Shown: positions 33,811-44,779, counted from the stretch's first letter. The stretch: 64,000 nt of DNA from Shinisaurus crocodilurus (GCA_021292165.1 CM037876.1:120161379-120225378); one strand, 5' to 3'. Numbers and translations: made by a program. Notes: a model not told the origin generated them from the sequence alone.

Positions 33811-34009
33811 TGGGTATCATTCACGACATCTTCCTAACTGTAAGATTGATTGGGAAATAGGGGGGGGAAAGGTACGTAAGGAAGTTATACAGAAACTCTT
33901 ATGCTATTTTTAAAGAGCAAACAGGATAGTACAAATGTGAAGAATGAATGCCTGCTGATGTAAGATACCTAGGAAATGTTACTCTTAAAGTATGACTAGA
34001 TGTTGTTGT

Positions 34010-34600
34010 TGTTAAATAGGCTTCTACCCTGCCTTTTAGTGTTAAAATCCTCATAAAGCAGATTACAACATACTTTAAGATGCAAAATAAATAATCAAAC
34101 CTTAAAAGCAATTAACAATATTCAATACATAAATAATTAAAATGAGAAACCTTACTTTTTAAAATTAATGGTTAATTGGGTTTTCCCAGTTTTTCAATAC
34201 AATGCAAACAGTGAGCATCTTCCCCCTTTCCTTCCTCCCTGTCCAGGTTTCCCCACACCCTCTTCATATAGTCCCATACTTAGAAAGTTAGCAGAGTATA
34301 CTAAAATGAACCAAATGTAGACTGAAGTAAAGAGGTCTTTTAAAATCCTCCTAAAGGACAGCAAGGAACATATGCACATCCTGAGGAGGGCATTCTAAAC
34401 ATGTGGGGCCACCACAGAAAAGGCCTTGATCCTGACCCTTGCCAGTCTCATAGCCGTTACTAGTGGACCAGAGAGCAGGGCCTCAGATGCTGAAGTTGAA
34501 GCCCGGGCAGGTTTGTACAGGTGCAGGCAGTCCTTCAGATGTCCTGGTCCCAAAGCATTTATAAGCTAATCTTAATGTGATCCATTCTAATGCTATGAGA
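34010..34600. repeat. Unclassified interspersed repeat in FN1 intron 2
   Basis: CTACCCTGCCTTTTAGTG near the start and GGAGGGCATTCTAAACATGTGGGGCC ACCACAGAAAAGGCC later resemble pieces of an old LINE 3' region. No frame supports a domain. Confidence 0.35.
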
Positions 34601-35049
34601 GGCCTGGGGCTTAATATTTGATTCAAATAAATATGTGACCGTTGGCTTTCCTCACCTCCAGTTTGGTATTTCTCAGTCATATGCAGCTTTCCTGTGTGCC
34701 CATTCTCCCTGTTTCCACCCCGCCTCAAGACTCTTCCCTCTTCTTTTCACTCCTCTGTATGATTCCAAGCCTTTTAGCTTTCCCCTACCCCCTGTTTCCC
34801 TTGGCATGCTGTCTTCTCAGCCTTCCAACTTTCACTTGCCTTGGTCCATACTTCTACTCCTCCTGTCGGTCAGCCCTATAGGATCTGAGCAGCTATGCCA
34901 ATGTTGGCCAGAGATCCTTCTGCCCACTTTGCCTTCTAGTTCAGCCAATCACTGCCATGGGCATAATCACCACCACCCTAGTGCATGACAATATAACTTA
35001 GTAGTATGCATATTCTATTATGGTGACATACTCTTTCTTCCCCACTCAG

Positions 35050-35187
35050 CGGAAGAAACCTGCTATGACAAGTACACTGGAACTACTTATCGAGTAGGGG
35101 AAACCTATGAGCGACCTAAGGACTCCATGATCTGGGACTGTACTTGTATTGGAGCTGGCCGTGGTAGAATCAGCTGCACTATTGCAA
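35050..35187 (+). CDS. FN1: Fibronectin exon 3: type I module 2
   Basis: Residues 94-139: [20 protein letters not shown], then [20 protein letters not shown] and ISCTIA. Four cysteines in type I spacing. Very close to mammalian FN1-2. Acceptor CCCACTCAG, donor GCAA|GTATGT. 138 nt, phase 1-1. The exon follows exon 2 by 3.1 kb of intron holding a 5S-SINE and a MITE. Confidence 0.96.
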
Positions 35188-35454
35188 GTATGTATTGGAG
35201 ATGTGCTTTACAGAGATGCTGTTAGATGATATGCTTAAAGGCAACAGTTGATGTTTGTGCTTAGCCATTTACCTATTACAAAAGTCAATGGTTTCCAGTC
35301 ACTGAATGGTGACAACAGCATGTAATGCCACAGGACTGTAAGGAATTTGTGAAGGGCAAAATTCACAATTCAGCCAGGAACATAACATGTGAACACTAGA
35401 GAGAAGCCACAAGATATCCTCATAGATAACATTTGCTTTCCTCTCCTAATTAGG

Positions 35455-36155
35455 AAAGGAATTGTAAAAAAAACCTACCAATATCGTACTGCCCTTATAC
35501 AGATCTGTGGTGCAACTGCACTTAGAATACTGTGTAGAGTTCTGGTTATTGGAAAAAGTTGGGAAAAGTGCAGAAAAGGGCAACTATTAAGATCAAGGGG
35601 CTTGAGCAGCTCCCCCATGAGGAAAGGTTACAGCTGCTGGGATCGTTTAGCTTAGAAAAAAGGCGAGGTAAGGGGAGACATGATAGAAGTGTACAGAATT
35701 ATGCACGGTGTGAAGAAAGTGGGCAGGGAGACATTTTTCTCCCTCTCTCATAATACTAGAACCCAAAGGGGTCATCCCATGAAGCTGATTGCTGGGAGAT
35801 TCAGGACAGATAAAAGGAAGTACTTCTTCACACAGTGCATAGTTAAACTATGGAATTCACTACCAGAAGATGTAGTGATGGCCACCAATTTGGATGGCTT
35901 TAAAAGGGGATTGGACAAAGTCTTGGAGGAGAAGGCTATTGATGGCTACTAGTCCTGATTGGCTATGTGCTGGCTCCAGTATCAAAGGCAGTATGCCTAT
36001 GTACAGCAGTTTCTGGGGAACATGGGCAGGAAGGTGCTGTTGTACTTATACCCTGCTTGTGGGATCCTGTGGGCGGCTGGTTGGCCTCTGTGTGAACAGA
36101 ATGCTAGACCAGATGGACCCTTGGTCTTATCCAGCAGGGCTCTTCTTCTGTTCTC
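35455..36155 (+). mobile_element. CR1/L3-like LINE 3' fragment (FN1 intron 3)
   Basis: Broken frames give the C-terminal region of a CR1/L3-type ORF2: PHEERLQLLGSFSLEKRRGK, then RTQRGHPMKLIAGRFRTDKR KYF and KLWNSLPEDVVMATNLDGFK. The 3' end has the typical GGACCCTTGGTCTTATCCAGCAGGGCTCTTCTTCTGTTC. Separate from the main CR1 family here, which ends in ATTCTATG. Confidence 0.8.
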
Positions 36156-36698
36156 TCTGCTAGACTATCTGAACAGGCAGCATTATTCATGAGTATAACT
36201 GCCATGTGAACAGAAGCAACTGGCCTTTGTAATATACTTATATGTTATACATAAAGGAGTATCTCACCTCAAATTGAAGACTGCATTCATGAAAGAGCCT
36301 TTGTTTGCAGGGGTTCACATGCTACAGAAGGCAATGACTTCTTTCTACTGAATGTTTATAAGCATTTTCTCTTGAATTTCCTTACGTTCTTACATTTCCA
36401 TGCAGTGAAATCTGAACCATAAACCTCGTTGTAAAGTAACATGGATAAAGCAACAACAAGGGCAGAGAAGTTTTATGACAATAATTGTGGTGATCTCTGC
36501 CACAAATGTAAGGCATGCCAGATTAATTGACGTCAACATAGGAGGTAAACAAAGGACACTTCTGCAGTTAGAGGGAAATGCCACATTGTGGTCATTAGAC
36601 ATAACTTTGTATTAAGTGATACTTATTCTCACTGTCCATGATGGAAACTGCTCAGACTTTCTCTCTGGGAAGGGGCCTTCCTGTAGGACCCTTTAGGG

Positions 36699-36834
36699 TA
36701 GGGCTCTCCAACCTTGGGTCCCCAGATGTTGCTGGCCTACAGCTCCCAGCATACCCAGCCAACATGGCTAATGGCAAGGGATTCTGGGAGCTGTAGGCCA
36801 GCAACATCTGGGGACCCAAGGTTGGAGAGCCCTG
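36699..36834. mobile_element. Palindromic hAT-type MITE, CAGGGCTCTCCAACC family
   Basis: 136 bp with ends TAGGGCTCTCC and GGAGAGCCCTG and a perfect 8-bp target duplication CTTTAGGG (36691-36698, 36835-36842). Almost perfect palindrome. Confidence 0.9.
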
Positions 36835-36948
36835 CTTTAGGGAATTGGCTGCTTTATGTAGCCATCTACACTGTGAAGATATGTCTGGTCTTGAAGGCAC
36901 CTGAATTGGATAAAGGAACGTGGATCTTGACACTCTTTTTCCATGAAG

Positions 36949-37145
36949 AGCAGCGATAGTTCAGAGGCAGAGCATGTGCTTTGCATGCAGATGGTCCAAG
37001 ATTCAATATCTTGTAGCTATAAGGATCTCGGGCAGCAGGACTGGGAAACCCCTTTAAAACCTTGATAGTCGATGCCAGTCAGAGTAGACAATGCTGAGCT
37101 AGATGGGCTAGTCGTGTGACTTGGTATAAGGCAGCATCCTATGTT
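36949..37145 (+). repeat. tRNA-derived SINE ending at the FN1 exon 4 acceptor
   Basis: TAGTTCAGAGGCAGAGCATGTG is box-A-like and GGTCCAAGATTCAAT box-B-like, then CAGGACTGGGAAACCCCTTTA and GAGCTAGATGGGC...GTATAAGGCAGCATCCTATGTTC. This differs from both other SINE types in the window. Its end is about 12 nt from the AG of exon 4. Confidence 0.75.
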
Positions 37146-37157
37146 CAATTTTCACAG

Positions 37158-37289
37158 ATCGCTGTCATGAAGGAGGTCAGTCCTACAAAATTGGTGATAC
37201 CTGGCGCAGGCCTCATGAGACGGGCGGCTACATGTTGGAATGTGTGTGTCTTGGCAATGGAAAGGGCGAATGGACTTGCAAACCGCTTG
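37158..37289 (+). CDS. FN1: Fibronectin exon 4: type I module 3
   Basis: Residues 140-183: [20 protein letters not shown], then [20 protein letters not shown] and CKPL. Four cysteines and the type I GxW core are present. Acceptor TTTTCACAG, donor CTTG|GTACGT. 132 nt, phase 1-1. A tRNA-derived SINE ends only about 12 nt before the acceptor, so the branch-point region of intron 3 must lie in or at the edge of that repeat. Confidence 0.96.
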
Positions 37290-37429
37290 GTACGTATTGG
37301 TTTTGCATTTACATATGCGAGAGATCAGACTTGAAGCGCTTGGCACTTTATTTTCAATTGATGGTGTTCTTAATGATAATGGCTTTGAGTAGACATTGCC
37401 TTTTGATTCTTTGTGATATCTGATTATTT

Positions 37430-37472
37430 GCTTTATTTATTTATTTATTTATTTATTCTCTCTCTCTCTCTT

Positions 37473-37506
<34 letters not shown>

Positions 37507-37507
37507 A
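37430..37507 (+). repeat. Compound microsatellite (TTTA)n(TC)n(CA)n
   Basis: Three adjoining simple repeats in FN1 intron 4. Confidence 0.95.
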
Positions 37508-37588
37508 GTGTTATTGTTGTTTTTAGAAAAAAAAAAGTCTACTTTGAGTAGATTCTAATGTCCTTTGCCATATGGAAACAGTCTAATG

Positions 37589-37655
37589 CAGTGTTCTCCA
37601 ACCCTGGGTCCCCAGATGTTTTTGGCCTACAACTCGCAGCATGCCCCAGCCAGCT
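37589..37655. mobile_element. Half of a palindromic MITE, cut by CR1
   Basis: CAGTGTTCTCCAACCCTGGG...GTTTTTGGCCTACAACTCGCAGC is the left arm of the 140-bp palindromic MITE type seen complete at 43637-43776. The right arm is missing where the CR1 fragment begins. Confidence 0.75.
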
Positions 37656-38170
37656 ACGCTGCGTCCAATTCTGGGCACCACACTTTAAGAAGGATGTAGA
37701 CAAACTGGAGAGGGTTCAGAGGAGGGCAACAAAGATGATAAAGGGACTGGAAACAAGGCCCTATGAGGAGAGACTGAAAGAACTGGGCATGTTTATTGTT
37801 TAGCCTTCAGAAGAGGAGACTGAGGGGAGATATGATCGCACTCTTCCAGTACTTGAAGGGTTGTCACAAAGAGGAGGGCCAGGATCTCTTCTCGATCATC
37901 CCAGTTTGCAGGACAGAATAATGGGTTCAAGTTACAGGAACCCAGATTCCACCTGAACATCAGGAAAAATTTCCTGACTGTTAGAGCAATAAGACAATGG
38001 AACCAATTACCTAGGGAGATAGTGAGCTCTCCCACTCTGGAGGCATTCAAGGTGAAGCTGGACAGTCATCTGTTAGGGATGCTTTGACCTGGATCCCTGC
38101 ATTGAGCAGGGGGTTGGACTCGATGGCCTTGTAGGCCCCTTCCAACTCTACTCTTCTATGATTCTATGAT
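37656..38170 (+). mobile_element. CR1 LINE 3' fragment (FN1 intron 4)
   Basis: Encodes [20 protein letters not shown] and more of the CR1 C-terminus, interrupted by a stop after ELGMF, and ends CTACTCTTCTATGATTCTATGAT with the CR1 (ATTCTATG) terminus. Same family as 9797-11448, older. Confidence 0.92.
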
Positions 38171-38717
38171 CTAACATGTAGCTGGTATAACAGTTAGGCC
38201 TGGTTCCCACAGAGATGGCCAACCTGTGTCTGGAATGTACCCCTTCAGACTGCAGGTGGGGGCTCACATGACTGAATGCTCCTTCGTACGAAAACAAATT
38301 GCTCCACATAAAAAACAAGCTAACTAACGTGTCAGGAAGAAGTTCTAGCTAAGCCTTCTCCCTGCCATCCAGTTTTTGGTTCATGGCAAGAACCTTTTGT
38401 ATGAAGTATTCAGTCATGTGATTGCCACAGGTGTAGTCTGAAGTGATGCATTCCAGACACAAGTTCACCACCTCAGTCAGAACTAAGCCTTGTAGTCGGT
38501 GTTGAAAACTGAGAGGCCGAGGCTACATGTACCACATGCTGTTTTTCAACCGTCCCATTTATTAGTACATTTGTGAAAGAAATTAAGGAAGCGATTCCTC
38601 CCCTCCGCTCCCCACAATAAGAAATCTGGTTTCATCTTTCCTTAATGGAATTCTATACATAAACTAAGATTATCCTGTCTTTTGTCTTTTCTGCCTTTCA
38701 AAATTCATTTGCTGTAG

Positions 38718-38855
38718 CTGAGCGGTGCTACGATAATACTGCTGGAACTTCCTATGTTGTTGGGGAGATCTGGGAGAAGCCCTATCAAGGCTGGATGATT
38801 GTGGATTGCACTTGCTTAGGAGAAGGCAGCGGACGCATTACCTGCACCTCCAGAA
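38718..38855 (+). CDS. FN1: Fibronectin exon 5: type I module 4
   Basis: Residues 184-229: [20 protein letters not shown], then [20 protein letters not shown] and ITCTSR. Four type I cysteines. Acceptor TTGCTGTAG, donor AGAA|GTGAGT. 138 nt, phase 1-1. Nearly identical to the mammalian module, part of the region bound by bacterial adhesins and used in fibril assembly. Confidence 0.96.
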
Positions 38856-38944
38856 GTGAGTATCATGGCAGAGCAATAGCCTGGCATGAGTGCGAATTAT
38901 ACATTCTGTCACTGTTCTTGTCCCCAGGTATGAAGCAAGGCATG

Positions 38945-39115
38945 ACGGCTGCAATCCCATGCACACGCTTAGCTGGGAGTAAGCCATATTGAACATGCTG
39001 GGAAGTGCTTCTAAATGAATATAGGATTGTGCTACACCAACCCAATCCTGTGTGTGTTTATTTGGGAGTGTGTCCTGTGGATCTTACTCCTAATTAAGTG
39101 TGCATAGGACTGCAG
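38945..39115. repeat. Two adjoining palindromic short repeats
   Basis: TGCAATCCCATGCACACGC...TATAGGATTGTGC and CCAATCCTGTGTGTG...GTGCATAGGACTGCAGC, both of the TGCAATCCTATACACAC type. Confidence 0.55.
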
Positions 39116-39448
39116 CATACTTTTGAGGTGATATCTTTTATCCTGCTCCTCTGATAATTGTTTTGTTGTTGTTGTTGTTGTATGATATCTTCTTGCGGTA
39201 ATTATTCCCTTGGTTATGGCTCTTGGTTTGCCTTGCTTGCTCTCTTCATGCACTAGATACTGGGAACAGGTGTCCCATTTTCTCTAACAACCACTCTAGG
39301 AATATTAAAAAGCCCACATTTGATCTGGAAGCCTGTATCCAGCTTTTTGAGAAGATGGAGGTATATCTGTGGATTTCAGAAGCAACTGGCGTGCCCTTCA
39401 AATGCTGGCTCCCAGAGCCACTCAGAACCATCCTCAGATGATTTAGTG

Positions 39449-39566
39449 CAGTCTCCCTCAATCTGGTGCTCTGCAGATGTGTTTGACTACAATTCCCATA
39501 ATCCCTGGCCATCTGGTGGGAGTGGTCATCCAACATATTTGGAGGACACCAGGTTAGGAAAGGCTA
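39449..39566. mobile_element. Degenerate palindromic MITE
   Basis: CAGTCTCCCTCAATCTGGTGC...GACTACAATTCCCATAATCCC...GGACACCAGGTTAGGAAAGGCT, a diverged member of the palindromic type at 53164-53299. Confidence 0.6.
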
Positions 39567-39613
39567 CATAAATGCTAGTGCTACATATATTGGTTTTACT
39601 ACCAAATGTAAAC

Positions 39614-39770
39614 AAGGCTCAGCTTGTCTGAGTGTGGAAAGCTAAGCAGGGTCAAGCCTGGTTATTACTTGGATGGGAGACCTCTCCTCTAGTTTCCTGC
39701 ATTGAGCAGGGGGTTGGACTCGATAGCCTTGTAGGCTCCTTCCAACTCTATAATCTATGAATCTATGAAT
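39614..39770 (+). repeat. 5S-rRNA-headed SINE with CR1-like tail, copy e (FN1 intron 5)
   Basis: 5'-truncated: starts at AGGCTCAGCTTGTCTG, then GAAAGCTAAGCAGGGTCAAG, TACTTGGATGGGAGACC, CR1-like tail and ATCTATGAATCTATGAAT. Confidence 0.88.
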
Positions 39771-40317
39771 GTGCAGAAAAACAGTGGTAAAGGAGTTTGT
39801 TGATTTGACTTAATTGGAATTTACCCTTAAGACACTATTTTGGTTGCCTGTGGACCCCGCTTCCTTCTTCTCCAGATGCTGCTGTGGTAGGGGGGGAAGG
39901 ATACTTCCCTTCTTAAATTTAATTATCCAGTTTTGGGTGAGTCGCTCTGTGCTCCATCCCACTTTCAGGAGGTCCCCCTGACCCTCCAGAGAGGCTTTGG
40001 AAGGGGGGGGGTCACAGGTGACTGCAGGGGGGTGGAGGGGATGGGAAACTTTCTTTCCATGATTAATTGAAATGTTCACTGTTGCTTGCTAATCAGCATG
40101 TAGATTTGCAGCCCCCTTGGGGGGTGGGGGTGGGGTTGTAACAATCCTGCAATGAAGTAGTTACCATGGAGGGAATACCAGATATAGATAAGAGAACCAT
40201 TTCTGTAGATAGGAAGTATTTTTATTTTGGAATTTGAACCAACAAAACATTTTTTTTTAAAAAATTAAAAAGTAACCTAACAGTGTGTGTGAGATCAGTG
40301 GGCAGGTTTTTAAATAA

Positions 40318-40493
40318 TTTCATAGATTTCATAGATCATAGAGTTGGAAGGAGCCTACACGGCCATCGAGTCCAACTCCCTGCTCAATGCAGGAAACTAG
40401 AGGAGGGGTCTCCCATCCAAGTAACAACCAGGCTTGACCCTGCTTAGCTTTCCATGCTCAGACAAGCTGAACCAACGTGAGCCACATGCCTGT
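40318..40493 (-). repeat. 5S-rRNA-headed SINE with CR1-like tail, copy f (FN1 intron 5)
   Basis: Reverse copy from TTCATAGATTTCATAGATC to CACATGCCTG; 5S-like half reads CTCCCATCCAAGTAACAACC and CCTGCTTAGCTTTCC. Confidence 0.88.
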
Positions 40494-40697
40494 ATGTCCT
40501 TTAGCTTTTAGGTTTATATAGACTAAACCCTCAAAGTAGGTTTGAAATTAAACTTTATAAAGCCAAAAAAGACACCAATTTGTTTATAATTTCACTCTGA
40601 CCTGAAATTTGTGGTGGGAAAAATACAGATTAGTGTTAAATGGGAAAGGCAGAGAGACACACAGTGTTTTCAAGTGCCTGGGAAAAGGCAGGATCAG

Positions 40698-40926
40698 ATT
40701 TATTTATTTTATTTATGCCCCGCCTTTTTTCCTTCAAGGAACCCAAGGCGGCTTACATAATCCTCCTCCTCCTCTCCATTTCATTCTCACAACAACCCTG
40801 TGAGGTAGGTTAGGCTGAGAGTCAGTGACTGGCCCAAAGTCACCCAGTGAGTTTCATGGCCGAGCGGGGCTAGTACCCGGATCTCCCGAGTCCCAGTCCA
40901 ACACTCTCACCACTACGCCACACTGG
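40698..40926 (-). repeat. tRNA-headed SINE (Squam1/Sauria-like), FN1 intron 5
   Basis: (TTTA)n, GCCTTTTTTCCTTCAAGGAACCC, AACAACCCTGTGAGGTAGG, head CACTACGCCACACTGG. Confidence 0.9.
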
Positions 40927-41518
40927 TATTTGATATTGATAATGTGTTTCATTACATGGTTCAGAAGTCTATTGTCAAATATTCCAATAATTTTCTAAAT
41001 GTTAATGAACTGTATTCTATGATTCTAAAATGAAAACTATGTATCTAATACAACAAATGGTAGATAAAGAACCACTTCCTTGATCATTAGCAATGATTTA
41101 AGAGTGCACAGGTTTTACAGTGTTGCCCCATAAATTATCCCAACAGCCCTGTTAAATAATTACTGTTCCCCTTAGATATATTGTTCCCCAGGGCAATAAT
41201 TAGGGTGAGAGCCACTGGCTGATGGCATTTATTTGATTTATATGTGGTTTAGGATTTGATTCCTGGTCTATATACAGCACCTCATCTGCAGACCTTACCT
41301 TGTCTATACATTATTATAGAGTTGATCCACCACCCACAATGCCTTAATATATTCTTGGTTGATCTGATTGGGGGGCATTTTTGCTTAAAAGTCTCTTCAA
41401 AACCTTCCTGAATCCTGTGGATTCCTTTAGCTCATCTCATGGAGCTCTCCTGCTCAGTTCTTCTGTTCTCCTTTTTCCACAGTTTAGAATAGTAATTTTT
41501 TGGGACCCGCCCAGATTA

Positions 41519-41612
41519 AGGTTGCAGTCCTAAGCACACTTACTAGGGAGTAAGGCGTGTTGAGCTCAGTATCACTTACATCTGAGTAAACATGCTTCGG
41601 ATTGCACTGCTG
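41519..41612. repeat. Palindromic short repeat, TGCAATCCTATACACAC type
   Basis: GGTTGCAGTCCTAAGCACAC...CTTCGGATTGCACTGC around TTGAGCTCAGTATCACTTAC. A (CA)n microsatellite follows at about 41829-41853. Confidence 0.55.
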
Positions 41613-42351
41613 GAAAGTGAACAGTTTCAGTTTTTCTGGCGTTTTTACAAAGTGTGCAGTTGTTGGCATGCAAGGATGGAGATCCCCTTGAATGTACGGC
41701 CACATCTTTTAGCCAGTCAGAAGAAGAAACCACTGGGTTTTATTCCCATGCAAGCCCCATTGTATGAGAGCTGGTTCCCAGCCTTGAATGTTTTCAAAAG
41801 TGTTTTCTGACTATGCTCATTTGCACGCCCACACACACACACACACACACACACTTACTGTCTGGTTGCAGGCCAGTTTCCTGGCAAACCCACAGTATTC
41901 CATCAATCAGATCTCATGGCTTTCTCAAGTATTTCCCACATGTTAGTTTTTGTGGTCAAAGTGAAACAGCTGAGTAACCGAGTGATTCAGAGGTCTCCTT
42001 CTACCAGAACCTATGACAAGAGATGGGAGAAATCCCCAAGGCCCAACATCTCGGGGGCGGGTGGGGGACACTCCATGCACCTTTATTTCTCAGTGTGAGT
42101 TCCAGCTGTCCAACACAGGAAGGAGACAGGAAGAACTTTCCTTGTATTGCTTCTTTTCCAAGAAGGCGGTGCGTATGGTGATGTGTGGGGGATCTCAGGG
42201 GTTGGTTGAATGAAGAGGCACAGTGGGGGTGATAATGTGTGCATGAGAAAGTCTTGGAGCTCCCTGCAAGGGGTGAGTGAGTAGAGGCCCATGAGTATCG
42301 TCTCAAATTTCAACTAGTAAAGTTTCTTGCTGCATCATCCTGTACAGTAGG

Positions 42352-42671
42352 TTTCATAGATTTCATAGATCATAGAGTTGGAAGGGGCCTACAAGGCTAT
42401 CGAGTCCAACCCTGGGCTCTCCCAATCTGGAGGCATTCAAGCATGCAGCTGGACAGCCATCTGTCAGGGATGCTTTGACCTGGATTCCTGCATTGAGCAG
42501 GGGGTTGAACTCGATGGCCTTGTAGGTCCCTTCCAACTCTACTTTTCTATAATTCTATTATTCTAATGCAGGAAACTAGAGGAGGGGTCTCCCATGCAAG
42601 TAATAACCACGCCTGACCCTGCTGAGCTTTCCACACTCAGACAAGCTGAGCCAGCGTGAGCCATAGGCCTG
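42352..42671 (-). repeat. 5S-rRNA-headed SINE, copy g, split by a CR1 fragment (FN1 intron 5)
   Basis: The SINE reads in reverse from TTTCATAGATTTCATAG to GAGCCATAGGCCTG. It is interrupted at about 42411-42564 by a plus-strand CR1 3' fragment, after CGAGTCCAACCC and before ATGCAGGAAACTAGAGG. Since both share the CR1 3' end, they lie tail against tail in opposite directions. Confidence 0.88.
42411..42564 (+). mobile_element. Short CR1 3' fragment inside a 5S-SINE
   Basis: GGGCTCTCCCAATCTGGAGGCATTC...CTCGATGGCCTTGTAGG...CTACTTTTCTATAATTCTATTATTCTA: the last 150 bp of CR1 with its terminal repeat. Confidence 0.85.
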
Positions 42672-42805
42672 AAAGCACTTTGGACTGGTGGTTGTACTTA
42701 CGCCAAGTCAGGTGGATGTTTCCATTCAGTTGTTGCTGTGGCCATCTCAAATAATGTAATTTACAAATATAGTTTCTGCTATAACAGAAGAATGAGCTAA
42801 AGCCT

Positions 42806-42890
42806 GATCCTATGCATGTGTACTTTGAAATACATTCCACTGATTTCTGGAACCTAGTCCCAAGTATGTATGCATAGGACTGCAGCCTTG
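42806..42890. repeat. Palindromic short repeat, TGCAATCCTATACACAC type
   Basis: CTGATCCTATGCATGTGTAC...GTATGCATAGGACTGCAGC. Confidence 0.55.
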
Positions 42891-43636
42891 ATCTAGTTAG
42901 TCCTGAATTTAGATAGCAGTTGTGGTTATGCTGCCTCCAGAGCTTAATAATCACTTCATCAATTGGCATGCATCCTAGAAGCGAACAGGGACATTTTAAT
43001 AGTTGCATTTGTGCATGCTTGCTGTTACTGGCTCATATTTCTGGAGGGAAGAATTTGTCTGCACAGTATTGTTCATGTTGCAGCAGCTCGTGTGCAAGGC
43101 TTCAGCTGCGAGGCCTGGGATTAAAATCCCACCTCTGCGGATTGGGCAATTCATCTCACAGCTCTTATTCTCTGTCTGAAAAATCAGAATAGCCATGGGC
43201 ATTTAACCCGGTGCTTTCCTGGGCCTTCTTCCTCTGCTTTCTTTGTGGGAGGAAGAACATCCTTTTACACGAGGTCCCCCCCCCCCCCCCCGCCCTCTGG
43301 GGGTTTTCCTCTCTGCCTTTCTATGTGTTCCATTACACAACACAAGGTGGCGCTGTGGTATAGAGTGGAATTGCCAAGATACACGAGGCTTGGATTGCGA
43401 ATCATGGCAGCATCCTGGATATGCCTGACTTTCCTTGCTCTAAAAAAAAGAAGCCTTGAAAACCCCTGGAAAACATAGGAGAGGCCCTGGAGGATGACAA
43501 CGTTGTGTAAAGGACCCAAAAACTTCTGTGAGTGAGGGATCACGAGTATACAATAAATGCCTTATGTAGAGGAGCCCCGTGTATCACACACAGCCGCTGT
43601 GAAAGCAAGCAAGTATAGATTTGACATACCCTAAAG

Positions 43637-43776
43637 CAGTATTCTCCAACCTTGGGTCCCCAGATGTTTTTGGCCTACAACTCCCAGCATGCCCCAGCCA
43701 GCGTAGCATAGCTGGCTGGGGCATGCTGGGAGTTGTAGGCCAAAAACATCTGGGGACCCAAGGTTGGAGAACACTG
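43637..43776. mobile_element. Near-perfect palindromic hAT MITE (FN1 intron 5)
   Basis: 140 bp with ends CAGTATTCTCCAACC and GGTTGGAGAACACTG. The two arms (GGGTCCCCAGATGTTTTTGG and its complement, GGCATGCTGGGAG and its complement) pair almost without mismatch around a loop of a few bases. 8-bp flank CCCTAAAG / CCCTAAAA. Confidence 0.9.
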
Positions 43777-43860
43777 CCCTAAAAGATGAAAAATATGTGT
43801 AGTTTGATCTAAGACCAATGGTACTTATTTGGACCAGACTGTATCAATGGCTGTATGAAA

Positions 43861-43928
43861 GGTCTCGAGTTTTCTACCAGTTCACATTGACTGATGTGGA
43901 GGTTAATTGGTCTCGTGTTTTCTACCAG
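43861..43928 (+). repeat. Duplicated acceptor-like sequence in FN1 intron 5
   Basis: GGTCTCGAGTTTTCTACCAG (43861-43880) is repeated as GGTCTCGTGTTTTCTACCAG (43909-43928), one base different. The 38 nt at 43886-43923 are identical to 45220-45257, directly before the FN1 exon 7 acceptor. Confidence 0.9.
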
Positions 43929-44019
43929 TCCAAGTGGATCAACATATCGAGCACACGGGCTGCTGAAATGGCAAGTGCTCGATTCCCCTGTTTTATGTTT
44001 TCCCCGCATTCCTCTACAG

Positions 44020-44178
44020 ACAGGTGCAATGATCAGGACACCAAGGTATCCTACAGAATTGGAGACACCTGGAGCAAGAAAGACAACAGAGGAAACCTGC
44101 TCCAGTGCATCTGCACAGGGAATGGCAGAGGGGAATGGAAATGCGAGAGGCATTCATCTCTGCAAACCACAGGCATAG
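44020..44178 (+). CDS. FN1: Fibronectin exon 6: type I module 5 and linker
   Basis: Residues 230-282: [20 protein letters not shown], then [27 protein letters not shown] and linker LQTTGIG. Four cysteines. This closes the 29-kDa heparin/fibrin fragment; the linker leads to the gelatin-binding part. Acceptor CCTCTACAG, donor ATAG|GTAGGC. 159 nt, phase 1-1. A decoy acceptor (TTTTCTACCAG) lies 91 nt upstream; using it would add a frameshift and stop. Confidence 0.95.
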   Translation, partial: TGAMIRTPRYPTELETPGARKTTEETCSSASAQGMAEGNGNARGIHLCKPQA

Positions 44179-44515
44179 GTAGGCAATACACCTGGATATG
44201 ACTGTGAAATCTGGATGTGTCACTTTGATGCTCCAGCTGTCAGTTTGTTTTCCCTGCTCCCACCTGCCTCCTTCCTTGGCTTGCCACCCTTGGAATTATG
44301 GGACTCTGAAGGGCCAGGCTTGGTGACTGCTCCCGCTCACCTAAATGTACTTTGCTCTTGTCAGATTGGCATGCACTCGTTCGGGCAGGTGACCTTTCAG
44401 CCTGAGGGCCCCATTCGACTTCAGAGAAGCTCTTGGGAACTCCATTCGAGTGGTGGGTGGGGCTGAAGGCAAAAGGGGCAAAAATACCCCCCCCCCAATT
44501 ACCAGCATATTGTGA

Positions 44516-44779
44516 CTTTATTTATTTATTTATTATATTTATACCCTGCCTTTTTTCCTGCAAGGAATCCAAGGCGGCTTACATAATCCTCCTCCTCTTC
44601 CTCCTCCTCCTCCTCTTCCTCAACATTTTATCCTCACAACAACCCTGTGAGGTAGGTTAGGCTGAGAGTCAGTGACTGGCCCAAAGTCACCCAGTGAGTT
44701 TCATGGCCGAGCGGGGACTAGAACCTGGATCTCCCGAGTCCCAGTCCAACACTCTCACCACTACGCCACACTGGCTCTC
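44516..44779 (-). repeat. tRNA-headed SINE (Squam1/Sauria-like), FN1 intron 6
   Basis: (TTTA)n, GCCTTTTTTCCTGCAAGGAATCC, an expanded CCTCCT tract, AACAACCCTGTGAGGTAGG, head CACTACGCCACACTGGCTCT. Confidence 0.9.
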
